Source: an uncultured Prevotellaceae bacterium
GTDB taxonomy: Bacteria > Bacteroidota > Bacteroidia > Bacteroidales > Bacteroidaceae
NCBI GenBank assembly: GCA_900319385.1
Contig: ONOG01000022.1
Span: 23,250-87,249, forward strand
DNA: 64,000 nt
Reading direction: 5' to 3'
This document shows positions 51,723 through 60,278 of this stretch, piece by piece. How positions within the stretch are numbered: the stretch's first letter is position 1; each line of letters opens with the position of its first letter. The position numbers and the translations under genes are program-made. The notes beneath the pieces were generated by a model. That model saw only the letters and a program-made list of their open reading frames with translations, searched no databases and was not told where the DNA came from.

Positions 51723-52130
51723 TCATTCCACCACCTTCTGCCAGGTCATGGTGCAGCTGCGCAGGTCGTCCAGCGTGCCGTACATCTTGACCGTGAGTGT
51801 ATTGTCTTTGTTGGTGAGCAACGAATAGACAAACATCGGCTCATTGGTCGCACCGTAGTAGGTGTGGATGCTTCCTTTCATGATGATGTAGGCTGTCTCC
51901 ATCGAATACCAGCCTGTGCAAGAGCCGTCTGTATTGAAGACAAGCACCTTGCCCACCTCGATATGGTGAGCATCATCGCCTACGACATTCGTGATTTTCC
52001 ATTTTCCAACCAGGTTTTCCTTGGTGAAAGGCAAAGTTTCTTCGCCTTCTTCCTTGCTGCAAGAGGTGAGCGAAAGGCTCGTGACAGCCAACATAAGGGC
52101 TACCATCCAGATCCAGTTTAGCTTTTTCAT
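51723..52130 (-). CDS. Lipocalin-like lipoprotein
   Basis: 135 residues from ATG 52130 (MKKLNWIWMVALMLAVTSLS), lipobox LTSC. The mature part begins TKENLVGKWKITNV, the typical opening of Bacteroidetes lipocalin-like domains, and ends CTMTWQKV. It may bind a small hydrophobic ligand; the ligand is unknown. It has its own promoter at 52200-52230. Confidence 0.75.
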   Translation of the reverse strand: MKKLNWIWMVALMLAVTSLSLTSCSKEEGEETLPFTKENLVGKWKITNVVGDDAHHIEVGKVLVFNTDGSCTGWYSMETAYIIMKGSIHTYYGATNEPMFVYSLLTNKDNTLTVKMYGTLDDLRSCTMTWQKVVE

Positions 52131-52199
52131 CATGTGTGTTGTTGATATGTTTTTGATTGATAGATGAGGGTGCATCGACCGTTATCGGAGAAAGCATCG

Positions 52200-52230
52200 C
52201 AAAGGTACGAATTATTTACCCACAGACAAA
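52200..52230 (-). promoter_or_regulatory. Promoter of the lipocalin-like gene
   Basis: Minus strand TTTG (52227-52230), 19 bases, TACCTTTG (52200-52207). Confidence 0.82.
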
Positions 52231-52267
52231 GGTTTCTGCGAAAAAAAACAAAGCACAAAGTTGGATA

Positions 52268-53437
52268 TTAATAGTTCCACCTGTTGTTCTGCATGGCCTC
52301 GAGCAGGCTCTGGGGCAAGGCGTGACGGTTGAGGAAGAGGTAGGTGGTATTGAGCGCCATGTAGTCGCGCGACATGTACCAGATACCCTTGTAGTAACCA
52401 GAGTCACCCCAGGTGTTCTTCACCATGTAGTAGGGTCGGCCTTGCTCGTCGGTGGCCTTGCCGTAGATGAGCATCACGTGGTCGTAGGTGAACCGCCAGT
52501 CGTCCCACTGTTCCTGCCGCAACTGCTGCGAGGGCTTGACGCCGTCGGGTAGCTCGGCCAGTCCGGTGAAGGTGAAATCGCCCGTGCAGTCGCCGCCCCA
52601 GGCCACGGTGTAACCAGCATCGAGGGCGTGGTCGAGGGCGTCCATCAGTTCGTTGACGGGGATGTTGTAGCTGGGCTTGAGCCGCCATTTGTAGGGAGCC
52701 TCGATGACGAACCACTGATTAAACGGATGATGCGTATAACTGGTCAGGCTCACGTAGTCGTCGAGGTTCAGGCCCAGTCGCTCGACGAACGAACGAGGGG
52801 TGTAAGTCTTTCCTTCATACACGAACGACTCGGGACAGCGACCCACATATTTGTCGATGACCGCCTGCACGCTGTCCTGCCAGTGGGGCTTAGGGGCGCT
52901 GGACACGGCTGGATTAGAGGCCGTGGCGGGGATGATGCTCCGCACGGTGCGTTCCAGTTCCGGAAAGAATACGGTGAAGTTGGCCAGCGTGTCGCCCGTC
53001 AGCGAGCCTGGTGCCGGCATGGCGTCCTCAGGGCAGATGCCGTGGCGACGGATGATGTCAACAACGTCGTCGCACGAGCCGCCCTCCGATATCTGACTGT
53101 AGCCGTGCATGCGGACATAGTGCGTGGCGTTGTCCATGTAGTCCTTATTCACGACAAACATCTCGCATAGGTCGTAGGTCTGACCCGTCTGCCGCAGTAT
53201 CTCGCTCTCTAAGTAGCCCAAGGTGCCGAAGGCCCAGCAGGTGCCGCTGCGCCACTGGTTCTTCACACTGGTGATGGGCAGTTCCTTCACGGTGGTGAAG
53301 GTCTTCCACTCCTGTGAGGCTTTCGCCCTGCGCTGCAGGCTCTCTTGTGCCTGTGCGGGGGTATGTCCTACTGTGAGTGCTGCTACGGTCAGCACCAGGG
53401 CGAGGGCTTTGGTCTTGACAAAGATGAGTTGTTTCAT
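52268..53437 (-). CDS. Secreted C1-family cysteine peptidase (bleomycin hydrolase/PepC-like)
   Basis: 389 residues from ATG 53437; a longer frame to 53587 lacks a signal peptide at its front and is rejected. The signal peptide ends GHTPAQAQ. The papain-type triad is C67 in RSGTCWAFGTLG, H320 in TYDHVMLIYG and N341 in VKNTWGDSGY, matching the C1B (PepC-like) order. Secreted relatives are common in Bacteroidetes and cut peptides in the periplasm or outside. A -7 box TAACTTTG lies at 53620-53627 on the minus strand. Confidence 0.9.
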   Translation of the reverse strand: MKQLIFVKTKALALVLTVAALTVGHTPAQAQESLQRRAKASQEWKTFTTVKELPITSVKNQWRSGTCWAFGTLGYLESEILRQTGQTYDLCEMFVVNKDYMDNATHYVRMHGYSQISEGGSCDDVVDIIRRHGICPEDAMPAPGSLTGDTLANFTVFFPELERTVRSIIPATASNPAVSSAPKPHWQDSVQAVIDKYVGRCPESFVYEGKTYTPRSFVERLGLNLDDYVSLTSYTHHPFNQWFVIEAPYKWRLKPSYNIPVNELMDALDHALDAGYTVAWGGDCTGDFTFTGLAELPDGVKPSQQLRQEQWDDWRFTYDHVMLIYGKATDEQGRPYYMVKNTWGDSGYYKGIWYMSRDYMALNTTYLFLNRHALPQSLLEAMQNNRWNY

Positions 53438-53619
53438 GATGTTGATAGCTTTATTTATAAAACTGCTCTGCTTGACTTGTAGATAAGTGGAGTTAGAAGG
53501 AGATAGATGGAGATTGAAGACTGCCGGCGTGTCACCCTGCACGATGCCGCATTTCTGCGTCACGCTGATGTCGATGGTCAGCTTCACACTCCTCGCTTCA
53601 CGTTCACCACTTCAGGTTG

Positions 53620-53627
53620 CAAAGTTA
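53620..53627 (-). promoter_or_regulatory. Probable -7 box of the C1 peptidase gene
   Basis: Minus strand TAACTTTG. It implies a leader of about 175 bases before ATG 53437. No clear -33 element is present. Confidence 0.4.
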
Positions 53628-53737
53628 CAATTTATTTTTCATTTAATGGCATGATTTGCAGCACTTAATATAATTTTATGAGTTCGAGGTCGGCCATTCA
53701 TACTCAGATGCTGGGCTTTGTGAAGTCGGCTGTTGCT

Positions 53738-53874
53738 CACAAAAAAGACAGCCGGTGTGCGGAAAAAACTCAAAATATCATTGGTATTTTCAAAAATATC
53801 AATGGAATTTGTAGAAATATCAGTGGAATTTGTAAGAATATCATTGAGATTTTGACTTTCTTCGGCACACAGGC
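53738..53874. repeat. Copy B of the dispersed 21-bp repeat element
   Basis: From 53774 on, four 21-bp units follow (AATATCATTGGTATTTTCAAA, AATATCAATGGAATTTGTAGA and two more). The edges are inverted relative to each other: TGTGCGGAAAAAACTCAAAAT at the left, ATTTTGACTTTCTTCGGCACA at the right. Both strands are open and encode look-alike 7-residue repeats (NINGICR; NSTDIST). It is homologous to 5205-5335 in opposite orientation. Confidence 0.65.
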
Positions 53875-54047
53875 TGGGTTTTCGGAGCGCTGTCGCCAAG
53901 CTTGGAGCGAACAACAGCTGAGTATGAAGCGAAGAGCAGCTAAGTTTGGAGCGAACAGCTGTCAAGTCTGGAGTGCCGAACATGGGTAAATCGAGTGGGT
54001 TTTAGCAATTTTTAGACTAAATCATCGTGTTTGTCAGAAAATTGTCG

Positions 54048-54055
54048 TATTTTTG
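54048..54055 (+). promoter_or_regulatory. -7 box of the S9 peptidase gene
   Basis: TATTTTTG, 27 bases before ATG 54083. The closest TTTG (54030-54033) is only 14 bases upstream, so the -33 element is doubtful. Confidence 0.45.
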
Positions 54056-54082
54056 CAGGTTGAAGCATCAAATTTCAAGAAA

Positions 54083-56263
54083 ATGAAACGTATGATAAAA
54101 TTTGTTGCGGTCGGCCTCATCGCCATGGGCTGCAACCTCGTAAATGCGCAGGAACCTGTGAATATCCAAAAGCAAAACCCGAAGATTGAAAACCGCACGA
54201 TGTCGGCCGAAGTGCTGTGGGGCATGGGACGCATCGGCGGCCATGCAGCGTCGCCCGACGGCAGCATGGTGGCCTACAACGTGGCCTACTACAGCGTGAA
54301 GGAGAACCGGAGCCACCACGTGCTCTACGTGATGAACAGCGACGGTACGGGACAGAAGAAGCTGACGACGACCGCCAAGAGCGAGACGGACGCGGCTTGG
54401 ATCGACGGCGGACAGCGCCTGGCCTACCTCTGCGGCGGAGAAATATGGACGGTGAAGCCCGACGGCAGCGAACGCCGACAGCTGACCAACACCGGCGGCG
54501 AAATCGAGGGCTTCAAGTTCGCGCCCGACGAACGGCACGTGCTGCTGCTCAAGAGCCTGCCCTATCACGGCAGCATCAAGGAGAACCCGAGCGACCTGCC
54601 GAAAGCGACGGGGCGGCTCGTCACCGACATGAACTACCGCCACTGGGACCACTATGTGGAGTCGATCGTGCATCCGTTCGTGGCCACTGTGTCAATGGTC
54701 AATGGTCAATGTTCGATCGAAAACGACGCCCGCGACATCCTGGAGGGCGAGCCATACGAATGCCCTACGGCTCCGTTCGGCGGCATCGAGCAGCTCGACT
54801 GGAGCCGCGACTCGAAGCAGGTGGCCTACACCTGCCGCAAGAAGGAGGGCGTGGAGTATGCCATCTCGACCGACACCGACATCTACCTATATGATATACA
54901 CACGCGCGCGACGCGTAACCTCTGCAAGAGCGGCATCGCGCTGCCCAAGAGCGACCCGACGAAGACGATGGCGCAGCAGCCCATCAACAGTGCGGAGCTG
55001 AAGGGTGAGATGGTGGGCTACGACACCAACCCGCGTTTCTCGCCCGACGGCCGCTATCTGGCCTGGCTGTCGATGGAGCGCGACGGATATGAGAGCGACC
55101 GCAACCGCCTGTGTGTCTATGACTTGACGAGCGGCGAGAAGCGGTTCGTCTCCGAGCAGTTCGACTCGAACGTCGATGACTACTGCTGGACGCCCGACTC
55201 GAAATCGCTCTACTTCATCGGTGTGTGGCACGCCACCGAAAACCTGTACCGCACCAACCTGAAGGGCGAGGTGCAGCGTCTGACGGAGTACACCGCCGAC
55301 TTCGGCTCGCTGCAGATGCTGGGCAAGAAGCAGCTGCTGATGGAGCGCCACGACTATTTCCACCCTGCCGACCTCTATGTCGTCACCCCAGGAAAGGACG
55401 TGAAGGGAACAAAGATTCAGCAGATTACCGAGGAGAACCGCCACATCCTCGACGGACTGGACAAGGGCAGCGTGGAGCAGCGCTGGGTGAAGACTACCGA
55501 TGGCGGACAGATGCTCTACTGGGTTGTCCTGCCACCCAACTTCGACCCCGCGAAGAAGTACCCCACCCTGCTCTTCTGCGAAGGGGGACCGCAAAGCCCC
55601 GTCTCGCAGTTCTGGTCCTACCGCTGGAACTTCTTCATCATGGCGTCGCAGGGCTACGTCGTCATCGCCCCCAACCGCCACGGACTGCCTGGCTTCGGCT
55701 CGGCATGGTGTGAGCAGATCAGCGGCGACTGGACCGGACAGTGCATGAGCGACTACCTCACCGCCATCGACGATGCCTGCGACCAGCTGCCGTATGTCGA
55801 TCGCGACCGCCTCGGCGCCGTGGGAGCCTCGTTCGGCGGATTCAGCGTCTATTACCTGGCCGGACACCATGAGAAACGCTTCAAATGCTTCATCGCACAC
55901 GACGGCGCGTTCAACCTCGAGTCGATGTACACCGACACCGAGGAAGTGTGGTTCTCGAACTGGGAGTACGACGATGCCTACTGGAACAAAGACCAGACGG
56001 CTCGTGCCCGCAAGACCTACGACAACTCGCCCCACCGCTTCGTCGATCAGTGGGACACGCCCATCCTCTGCATCCACGGCGAACTGGACTACCGCATCAA
56101 TGCCAACCAGGGCATGGGTGCCTTCAATGCAGCCCGTCTGCGTGGCATCCCCGCCCAGCTCCTCATCTTCCCCGACGAGAACCACTGGGTGCTCAAGCCT
56201 CAGAACGGCGTCCTCTGGCAGCGCACCTACTTCGAGTGGCTGGACCGCTGGCTGAAGAAGTGA
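54083..56263 (+). CDS. Secreted S9-family prolyl oligopeptidase (DPP IV/acyl-aminoacyl peptidase type)
   Basis: 726 residues from ATG 54083; the TTG at 54053 lies within the -7 box. A signal peptide (MKRMIKFVAVGLIAMGCNLV, cut after NAQ) leads into a beta-propeller (about 40-450) with WD40-like blades (ASPDGSMVAYN, FSPDGRYLAWL). The alpha/beta-hydrolase domain carries S583 in GASFGGFS, D669 in GELDYRI and H701 in ENHWV. It cuts short peptides, probably after proline or releasing N-terminal di- or tripeptides. The adjacent C1 peptidase and nearby POT transporter suggest peptide use. Confidence 0.92.
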   Translation: MKRMIKFVAVGLIAMGCNLVNAQEPVNIQKQNPKIENRTMSAEVLWGMGRIGGHAASPDGSMVAYNVAYYSVKENRSHHVLYVMNSDGTGQKKLTTTAKSETDAAWIDGGQRLAYLCGGEIWTVKPDGSERRQLTNTGGEIEGFKFAPDERHVLLLKSLPYHGSIKENPSDLPKATGRLVTDMNYRHWDHYVESIVHPFVATVSMVNGQCSIENDARDILEGEPYECPTAPFGGIEQLDWSRDSKQVAYTCRKKEGVEYAISTDTDIYLYDIHTRATRNLCKSGIALPKSDPTKTMAQQPINSAELKGEMVGYDTNPRFSPDGRYLAWLSMERDGYESDRNRLCVYDLTSGEKRFVSEQFDSNVDDYCWTPDSKSLYFIGVWHATENLYRTNLKGEVQRLTEYTADFGSLQMLGKKQLLMERHDYFHPADLYVVTPGKDVKGTKIQQITEENRHILDGLDKGSVEQRWVKTTDGGQMLYWVVLPPNFDPAKKYPTLLFCEGGPQSPVSQFWSYRWNFFIMASQGYVVIAPNRHGLPGFGSAWCEQISGDWTGQCMSDYLTAIDDACDQLPYVDRDRLGAVGASFGGFSVYYLAGHHEKRFKCFIAHDGAFNLESMYTDTEEVWFSNWEYDDAYWNKDQTARARKTYDNSPHRFVDQWDTPILCIHGELDYRINANQGMGAFNAARLRGIPAQLLIFPDENHWVLKPQNGVLWQRTYFEWLDRWLKK

Positions 56264-56299
56264 AAGAAAAGAACTGGTAAAAATTGACTACGAGAGAAT

Positions 56300-56554
56300 A
56301 TGACAACTATTGCACTGAACAATCTGTGGAACTATATCCAAGGACTGTCGCTTTCGGCCCGCAACGAGGAATGGTTGGCACAGCGCCTGCAAGAGTCTTC
56401 GGCCCAAAAGAAGGCTCGCAAGAAAGACGACAGCTGCATGTCGCGCGAAGAGTTCTTCAACATGCTCGATGAATCTGAGCGCGAGATTGAGCGAGGGGAA
56501 GGTATAAGCTTCTCCAACCGCGAGGATATGAACGCCTGGCTCGAATCTTTGTGA
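56300..56554 (+). CDS. Antitoxin of a YoeB-type pair
   Basis: 84 residues, acidic in the second half (MSREEFFNMLDESEREIERG). It lies four bases before the toxin gene, the usual antitoxin-first order. The C-terminal pattern FSNREDMNAWLESL is typical of antitoxins paired with Txe/YoeB toxins in Bacteroidetes. It would bind the toxin and repress its own operon. Confidence 0.75.
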   Translation: MTTIALNNLWNYIQGLSLSARNEEWLAQRLQESSAQKKARKKDDSCMSREEFFNMLDESEREIERGEGISFSNREDMNAWLESL

Positions 56555-56558
56555 CAAT

Positions 56559-56831
56559 ATGTACAAGATCACCTTTTCTCCCAAGGCAAAGAAAGACATT
56601 GCCAAACTGAGGCGAAGTGAACCTACTGCGCACAGAAAGGTCGTGCAACTACTGAACGAATTGATAGAGCATCCCACCACCGGCACTGGCAAGCCCGAAC
56701 CCCTGAAGGGTGACCCCAAGAACCGCTGGAGCCGTCGCATCACACACAAGCACCGCCTCATCTACCGAATCTTCGACACAGAAATATACATTGATGTACT
56801 CTCAGCCTACGGGCATTATGAAGATAAATAA
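56559..56831 (+). CDS. Txe/YoeB-family toxin
   Basis: 90 residues, normal length. YoeB-type mRNA endonucleases act at the ribosomal A site. Catalytic positions are kept: E47 in KPEPLKGD, R60 in WSRRI, H65-R66 in KHRLIYR, and the end SAYGHYED with H86 and Y87. Start MYKITFSPKAKKDI is typical. It follows its antitoxin gene directly. Confidence 0.88.
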   Translation: MYKITFSPKAKKDIAKLRRSEPTAHRKVVQLLNELIEHPTTGTGKPEPLKGDPKNRWSRRITHKHRLIYRIFDTEIYIDVLSAYGHYEDK

Positions 56832-56843
56832 GAAAAATCGTTA

Positions 56844-58484
56844 ATGAATTCAAAAGAAACTATGTCAGAAAAAATTCAACAGACACTGAGGGACTCGGCG
56901 GCCATGCGCTGGACAGCCCTCCTGCTGCTCGCACTCGCAATGTTCTGCAGCTACATCTTCATGGACATCCTTTCGCCCATCCAGGACCTGATGAAGGAGA
57001 CACGCGGATGGGATGCTACGGCCTTCGGCACGATGCAGGGCGCCGAGACGTTCCTCAACGTGTTCGTCTTCTTCCTCATCTTCGCAGGCATCATCCTCGA
57101 CAAGATGGGCGTGCGCTTCACAGCCCTGCTCTCGGGCGCCGTCATGCTCGTGGGTGCCATCATCAAGTGGTATGCCGTGACCGAAGCCTTCAAGGGTAGC
57201 GCACTCGACACTTGGTTCACGGAGAACCTGAACTACATCCCTGGCTTCGACGAACTGGGTGTGTCGCCCTTCTACGAAGGGATGCCTTCAAGTGCCAAAG
57301 TCGCCGCCGTCGGTTTCATGATCTTCGGTTGCGGCGTCGAGATGGCAGGCATCACCGTCAGCCGCGGCATCGTGAAGTGGTTCAAGGGACGCGAAATGGC
57401 ACTCGCCATGGGTTCGGAGATGGCACTGGCACGACTGGGTGTGGCCACCTGCATGATTTTCTCCCCCTTCTTCGCACGTCTCGGCGGCGAAGTCAGCGTG
57501 AGCCGCAGCGTCGCCTTCGGTGTCGTCCTGCTGATGATTGCCCTCATCATGTTCATTGTCTATTTCTTCATGGACAAGAAACTCGATGCCCAGACCGGCG
57601 AGGCAGAGGAGAAGGACGACCCGTTCAAGATCAGCGACCTCGGTCAGATACTCACCTCCAGCGGCTTCTGGCTCGTTGCCCTGCTCTGTGTGCTCTACTA
57701 CTCCGCCATCTTCCCCTTCCAGAAGTACGCCGTCAACATGCTGCAGTGCAACCTCACGCTCACACCGCCCGCCGAGGATTCCTTCTGGGCCAGCTCGAGT
57801 GTGACCATCGTGCAGTATGTCATCATGCTCGTGGTGGCCGCAGCCGGATTTGCCAGCAACTTCCAAAAGAAGAAAGCCTCGCAGATGCTCCTGCTCTGCG
57901 TGTCGGTCCTCGCACTCGTGGTCTATTGCTACATGGGCTATATGCGTCAGTCGGCCGAAAGCATCTTCGCCGTGTTCCCCCTGCTGGCCGTGCTCATTAC
58001 GCCCATCCTCGGCTCGTATGTCGATCACAAGGGTAAGGCAGCCTCGATGCTCGTGCTCGGCAGCCTGCTGCTCATCGCCTGCCACCTCACCTTCGCCTTC
58101 GTGCTGCCCGCCGTGAAGGGCAACGGCGTGCTCGACGTCATCATTGCCTACCTCACCATCCTCGTGCTCGGAGCCTCGTTCTCGCTCGTGCCCGCCTCGT
58201 TGTGGCCCAGTGTGCCGAAGCTTGTCGATGCCAAGATCATCGGTTCGGCCTACGCCCTCATCTTCTGGATACAGAACATCGGCCTGTGGCTCTTCCCGCT
58301 GCTCATCGGCAAGGTGCTCGACCAGACCAACCCTGGCGTCGAAGACCCCACGCAGCGTGACTACACGGCTCCGCTCGTCATGCTCGCCAGCCTCGGCGTC
58401 GCTGCCCTCATCCTCGGCCTCATCCTTAAAGTGGTCGATAAGAAGAAGGGCATCGGACTCGAAGAACCGAACATTAAGGAATAA
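56844..58484 (+). CDS. MFS transporter
   Basis: 546 residues (start 56844 or ATG 56862) with about 12 membrane helices. Motif-A-like loops are seen in IILDKMGVRFTALLSG and VKWFKGREMALAMGSEMALAR, and a large loop follows helix 6 (DKKLDAQTGEAEEKDDPF). Substrate unknown. It begins 12 bases after the toxin gene. The last 12 codons and the stop (KGIGLEEPNIKE) form the left copy of a 41-bp direct repeat whose second copy lies 747 bases downstream. Confidence 0.87.
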   Translation: MNSKETMSEKIQQTLRDSAAMRWTALLLLALAMFCSYIFMDILSPIQDLMKETRGWDATAFGTMQGAETFLNVFVFFLIFAGIILDKMGVRFTALLSGAVMLVGAIIKWYAVTEAFKGSALDTWFTENLNYIPGFDELGVSPFYEGMPSSAKVAAVGFMIFGCGVEMAGITVSRGIVKWFKGREMALAMGSEMALARLGVATCMIFSPFFARLGGEVSVSRSVAFGVVLLMIALIMFIVYFFMDKKLDAQTGEAEEKDDPFKISDLGQILTSSGFWLVALLCVLYYSAIFPFQKYAVNMLQCNLTLTPPAEDSFWASSSVTIVQYVIMLVVAAAGFASNFQKKKASQMLLLCVSVLALVVYCYMGYMRQSAESIFAVFPLLAVLITPILGSYVDHKGKAASMLVLGSLLLIACHLTFAFVLPAVKGNGVLDVIIAYLTILVLGASFSLVPASLWPSVPKLVDAKIIGSAYALIFWIQNIGLWLFPLLIGKVLDQTNPGVEDPTQRDYTAPLVMLASLGVAALILGLILKVVDKKKGIGLEEPNIKE

Positions 58485-58485
58485 G
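58445..58485 (+). repeat. 41-bp direct repeat, left copy (3' end of the MFS gene)
   Basis: Begins GAAGGGCATCGGACTCGAAG and ends ATTAAGGAATAAG. It is identical base for base to 59192-59232. Confidence 0.95.
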
Positions 58486-58566
58486 CTGAAAGTGCACAGA
58501 GCACACACATATTGCATTTATAACCATGACGTATCTTAATCGGTTTCATCAAGAATCAGTAGAAAG

Positions 58567-59193
58567 ATGCATAAAAAAAGTTACTGCATCGAAGACTTTG
58601 CAACTGAACTGCGAAGAAGAGTCGAAGAGAGCGAAGGAAATGCACAAGAGAGTTTCCAGGCTCTATCCCAACAGTTGAAGGTTGATGTTTCCTCCCTCTG
58701 TGCCGAACAAATGGCGCGAGAAATGGATATGTGGTTTGAGTTCTCCACTCTGCCGGCATTGGGTACGCCCATGCCGAGCGGAGTGGAGAATGATGTATAT
58801 CTAAGCGGAGAGGGGAACTATATCTATAAAATCAACAACCTAATGACCAGCAAAACCATTCTGGGACTGTTCGAAAGGCTCTGCATTCACAATTCTATCT
58901 TCCCACAAACCAACTATACGCTATACGGTTTTACCGGTTTTGGCAAGGGAAGTATATATCCAATCCTTCGTCAGGATTTCATCTGCTACGAACGTGAAGC
59001 CACACCTGTCGAGATTGACACGTACATGTCGGCGCTTGGATTCGAGAAAGTGAATATCTCAACATTTTCCAACGGCAAAGTCATCGTGTCCGACCTGCAT
59101 CCCAGAAATGTTTTGCGGGACGAAGAAGGAGACCTATTCGTCATTGATGCGGACTTTACCAATATCTCCCCACATCTTTCTCAGAACATTTGA
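58567..59193 (+). CDS. Small kinase-like protein (polyvalent-protein kinase type)
   Basis: 208 residues. SGEGNYIYKIN (80-90, K88) recalls a nucleotide-binding loop, and SDLHPRNVL (175-183) with FVIDADF (191-197) recalls the catalytic and metal-binding loops of kinases; in this form they occur in the polyvalent-protein kinase family of Bacteroidetes mobile elements. The protein is short for a kinase, and its stop codon (59191-59193) falls exactly where the right copy of the 41-bp repeat begins, so the original C-terminus may have been lost. Codon use is less GC-rich than in the neighbours. Confidence 0.6.
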   Translation: MHKKSYCIEDFATELRRRVEESEGNAQESFQALSQQLKVDVSSLCAEQMAREMDMWFEFSTLPALGTPMPSGVENDVYLSGEGNYIYKINNLMTSKTILGLFERLCIHNSIFPQTNYTLYGFTGFGKGSIYPILRQDFICYEREATPVEIDTYMSALGFEKVNISTFSNGKVIVSDLHPRNVLRDEEGDLFVIDADFTNISPHLSQNI

Positions 59194-59232
59194 AGGGCAT
59201 CGGACTCGAAGAACCGAACATTAAGGAATAAG
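59192..59232 (+). repeat. 41-bp direct repeat, right copy
   Basis: Exact duplicate of 58445-58485, out of any gene context. Repeat plus intervening DNA gives a 747-bp period. The following 59233-59424 holds no gene I can support. Confidence 0.95.
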
Positions 59233-59424
59233 GTCTATAGCAACGAAGTACACGGAATGCACACATGGGGGCTATGTCAACGAAATTGACATAGCCCCCA
59301 TTCTTTATTTTATGTCTTTCATACGACACGACGAACGATGCGAATCCGTCTGCCACAAAACAATCCTCCGCAGACGGAGGTGGGCTGCGGAGGACTCGGA
59401 AAATAATTGAGGTAAAGAATGGGG

Positions 59425-59865
59425 TCAGGGCTGAGGGGCAGGGGTGTCGGAGGATGGGGTGCCAGGGGCAGGGGTGTCGGATGGCGATTTCTGCTGCAAC
59501 TTCATCTCGACGAAGAACGAGGCGAGGAAGCCGAGTCCGCAACCGGCGGCAAGGATGAGCCAGAAGTAGATGTCTGCCTTAACATCGAGGCCGGCGAGCG
59601 CATTGATGGCTGCACCGAGACCCAGGCCGAGGAGCACGCACCCCCAACGCAGGGCGACATACTGGTTGCTGCGGGGCGTCTGCTGTTCGATGAGCAGTTT
59701 GGCTGTTTCCGCATCGGTGTGGTTGTTGATGATGGCCTCGCGGAGTTTGCGCTCGTTTTTGTTCTTCTCGATGGATTGAGAAACGCGCATGACGATGGCT
59801 ACGATGGGAATGGAGAGAGTGAGGAAGATGGCTACAAGGCCTTCAAATTGAACTGCATGAAACAT
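59425..59865 (-). CDS. DUF6249-like membrane protein
   Basis: 146 residues from ATG 59865 (MFHAVQFEGLVAIFLTLSIP); a longer frame upstream is non-coding. One helix at the start (about 8-25), a charged segment (EKNKNERKLREAIINNHTDA), then two helices (YVALRWGCVLLGLGLGAAIN and YFWLILAAGCGLGFLASFFV) and a proline-rich repetitive tail. The order matches DUF6249 proteins, which in Bacteroidetes accompany an ECF sigma factor, as here. Function unknown. Confidence 0.75.
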   Translation of the reverse strand: MFHAVQFEGLVAIFLTLSIPIVAIVMRVSQSIEKNKNERKLREAIINNHTDAETAKLLIEQQTPRSNQYVALRWGCVLLGLGLGAAINALAGLDVKADIYFWLILAAGCGLGFLASFFVEMKLQQKSPSDTPAPGTPSSDTPAPQP

Positions 59866-59963
59866 AATTGTGAGTTTTTGAGTTTTTGAGTTCTTTGTGT
59901 AAATTCGTATAATTCGTGGTTGAAGCCGGTCTTCACTGGTAAGACCGACGTCGCAGTGTTTTA

Positions 59964-60278
59964 TTACAATGTTTCGGTCGAAAAGTTGCGGACGACGTGC
60001 TGCAGACCGTAGATGAGGGACACGAGGGGGAAGAGGAGGCAGAGGGCATAGACCGACGTGCCGAAGAGGGGAAACACGTATGTAATAAACAGGTATGCGC
60101 ACACGAAGACGGCGAGGGGCACGCCGAAGGAGAATGCCACTACCCTCGCCCATCGACGCATACGGCGGCGACGCACCGTTCGACGCAGGTCGGTGAGCGT
60201 GGCACGGTTGAGCTCGGCAATGAGGTGTTGGCGGTCGAGCGTCGCAGCGATCAGGTTGTCAAGATTCGTTTCGTTCAT
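59964..60278 (-). CDS. Small membrane protein, possible anti-sigma partner
   Basis: 104 residues. A cytoplasmic N-terminal half with a basic stretch (TLTDLRRTVRRRRMRRWARV) is followed by two membrane helices. It overlaps the sigma-factor gene by 20 bases, so the two are translationally coupled. Position and layout suggest that it holds or signals to the sigma factor; no zinc anti-sigma motif is seen. Confidence 0.65.
   Translation of the reverse strand: MNETNLDNLIAATLDRQHLIAELNRATLTDLRRTVRRRRMRRWARVVAFSFGVPLAVFVCAYLFITYVFPLFGTSVYALCLLFPLVSLIYGLQHVVRNFSTETL

Noticed and set aside
53639..53989. Small ORFs on both strands with NINGICR-type repeats
   Set aside because: Both strands give similar products because the units are nearly palindromic; treated as a repeat element.
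54887..56185. 432-codon minus-strand ORF
   Set aside because: Antisense of the S9 peptidase catalytic domain with its S583/D669/H701 triad.
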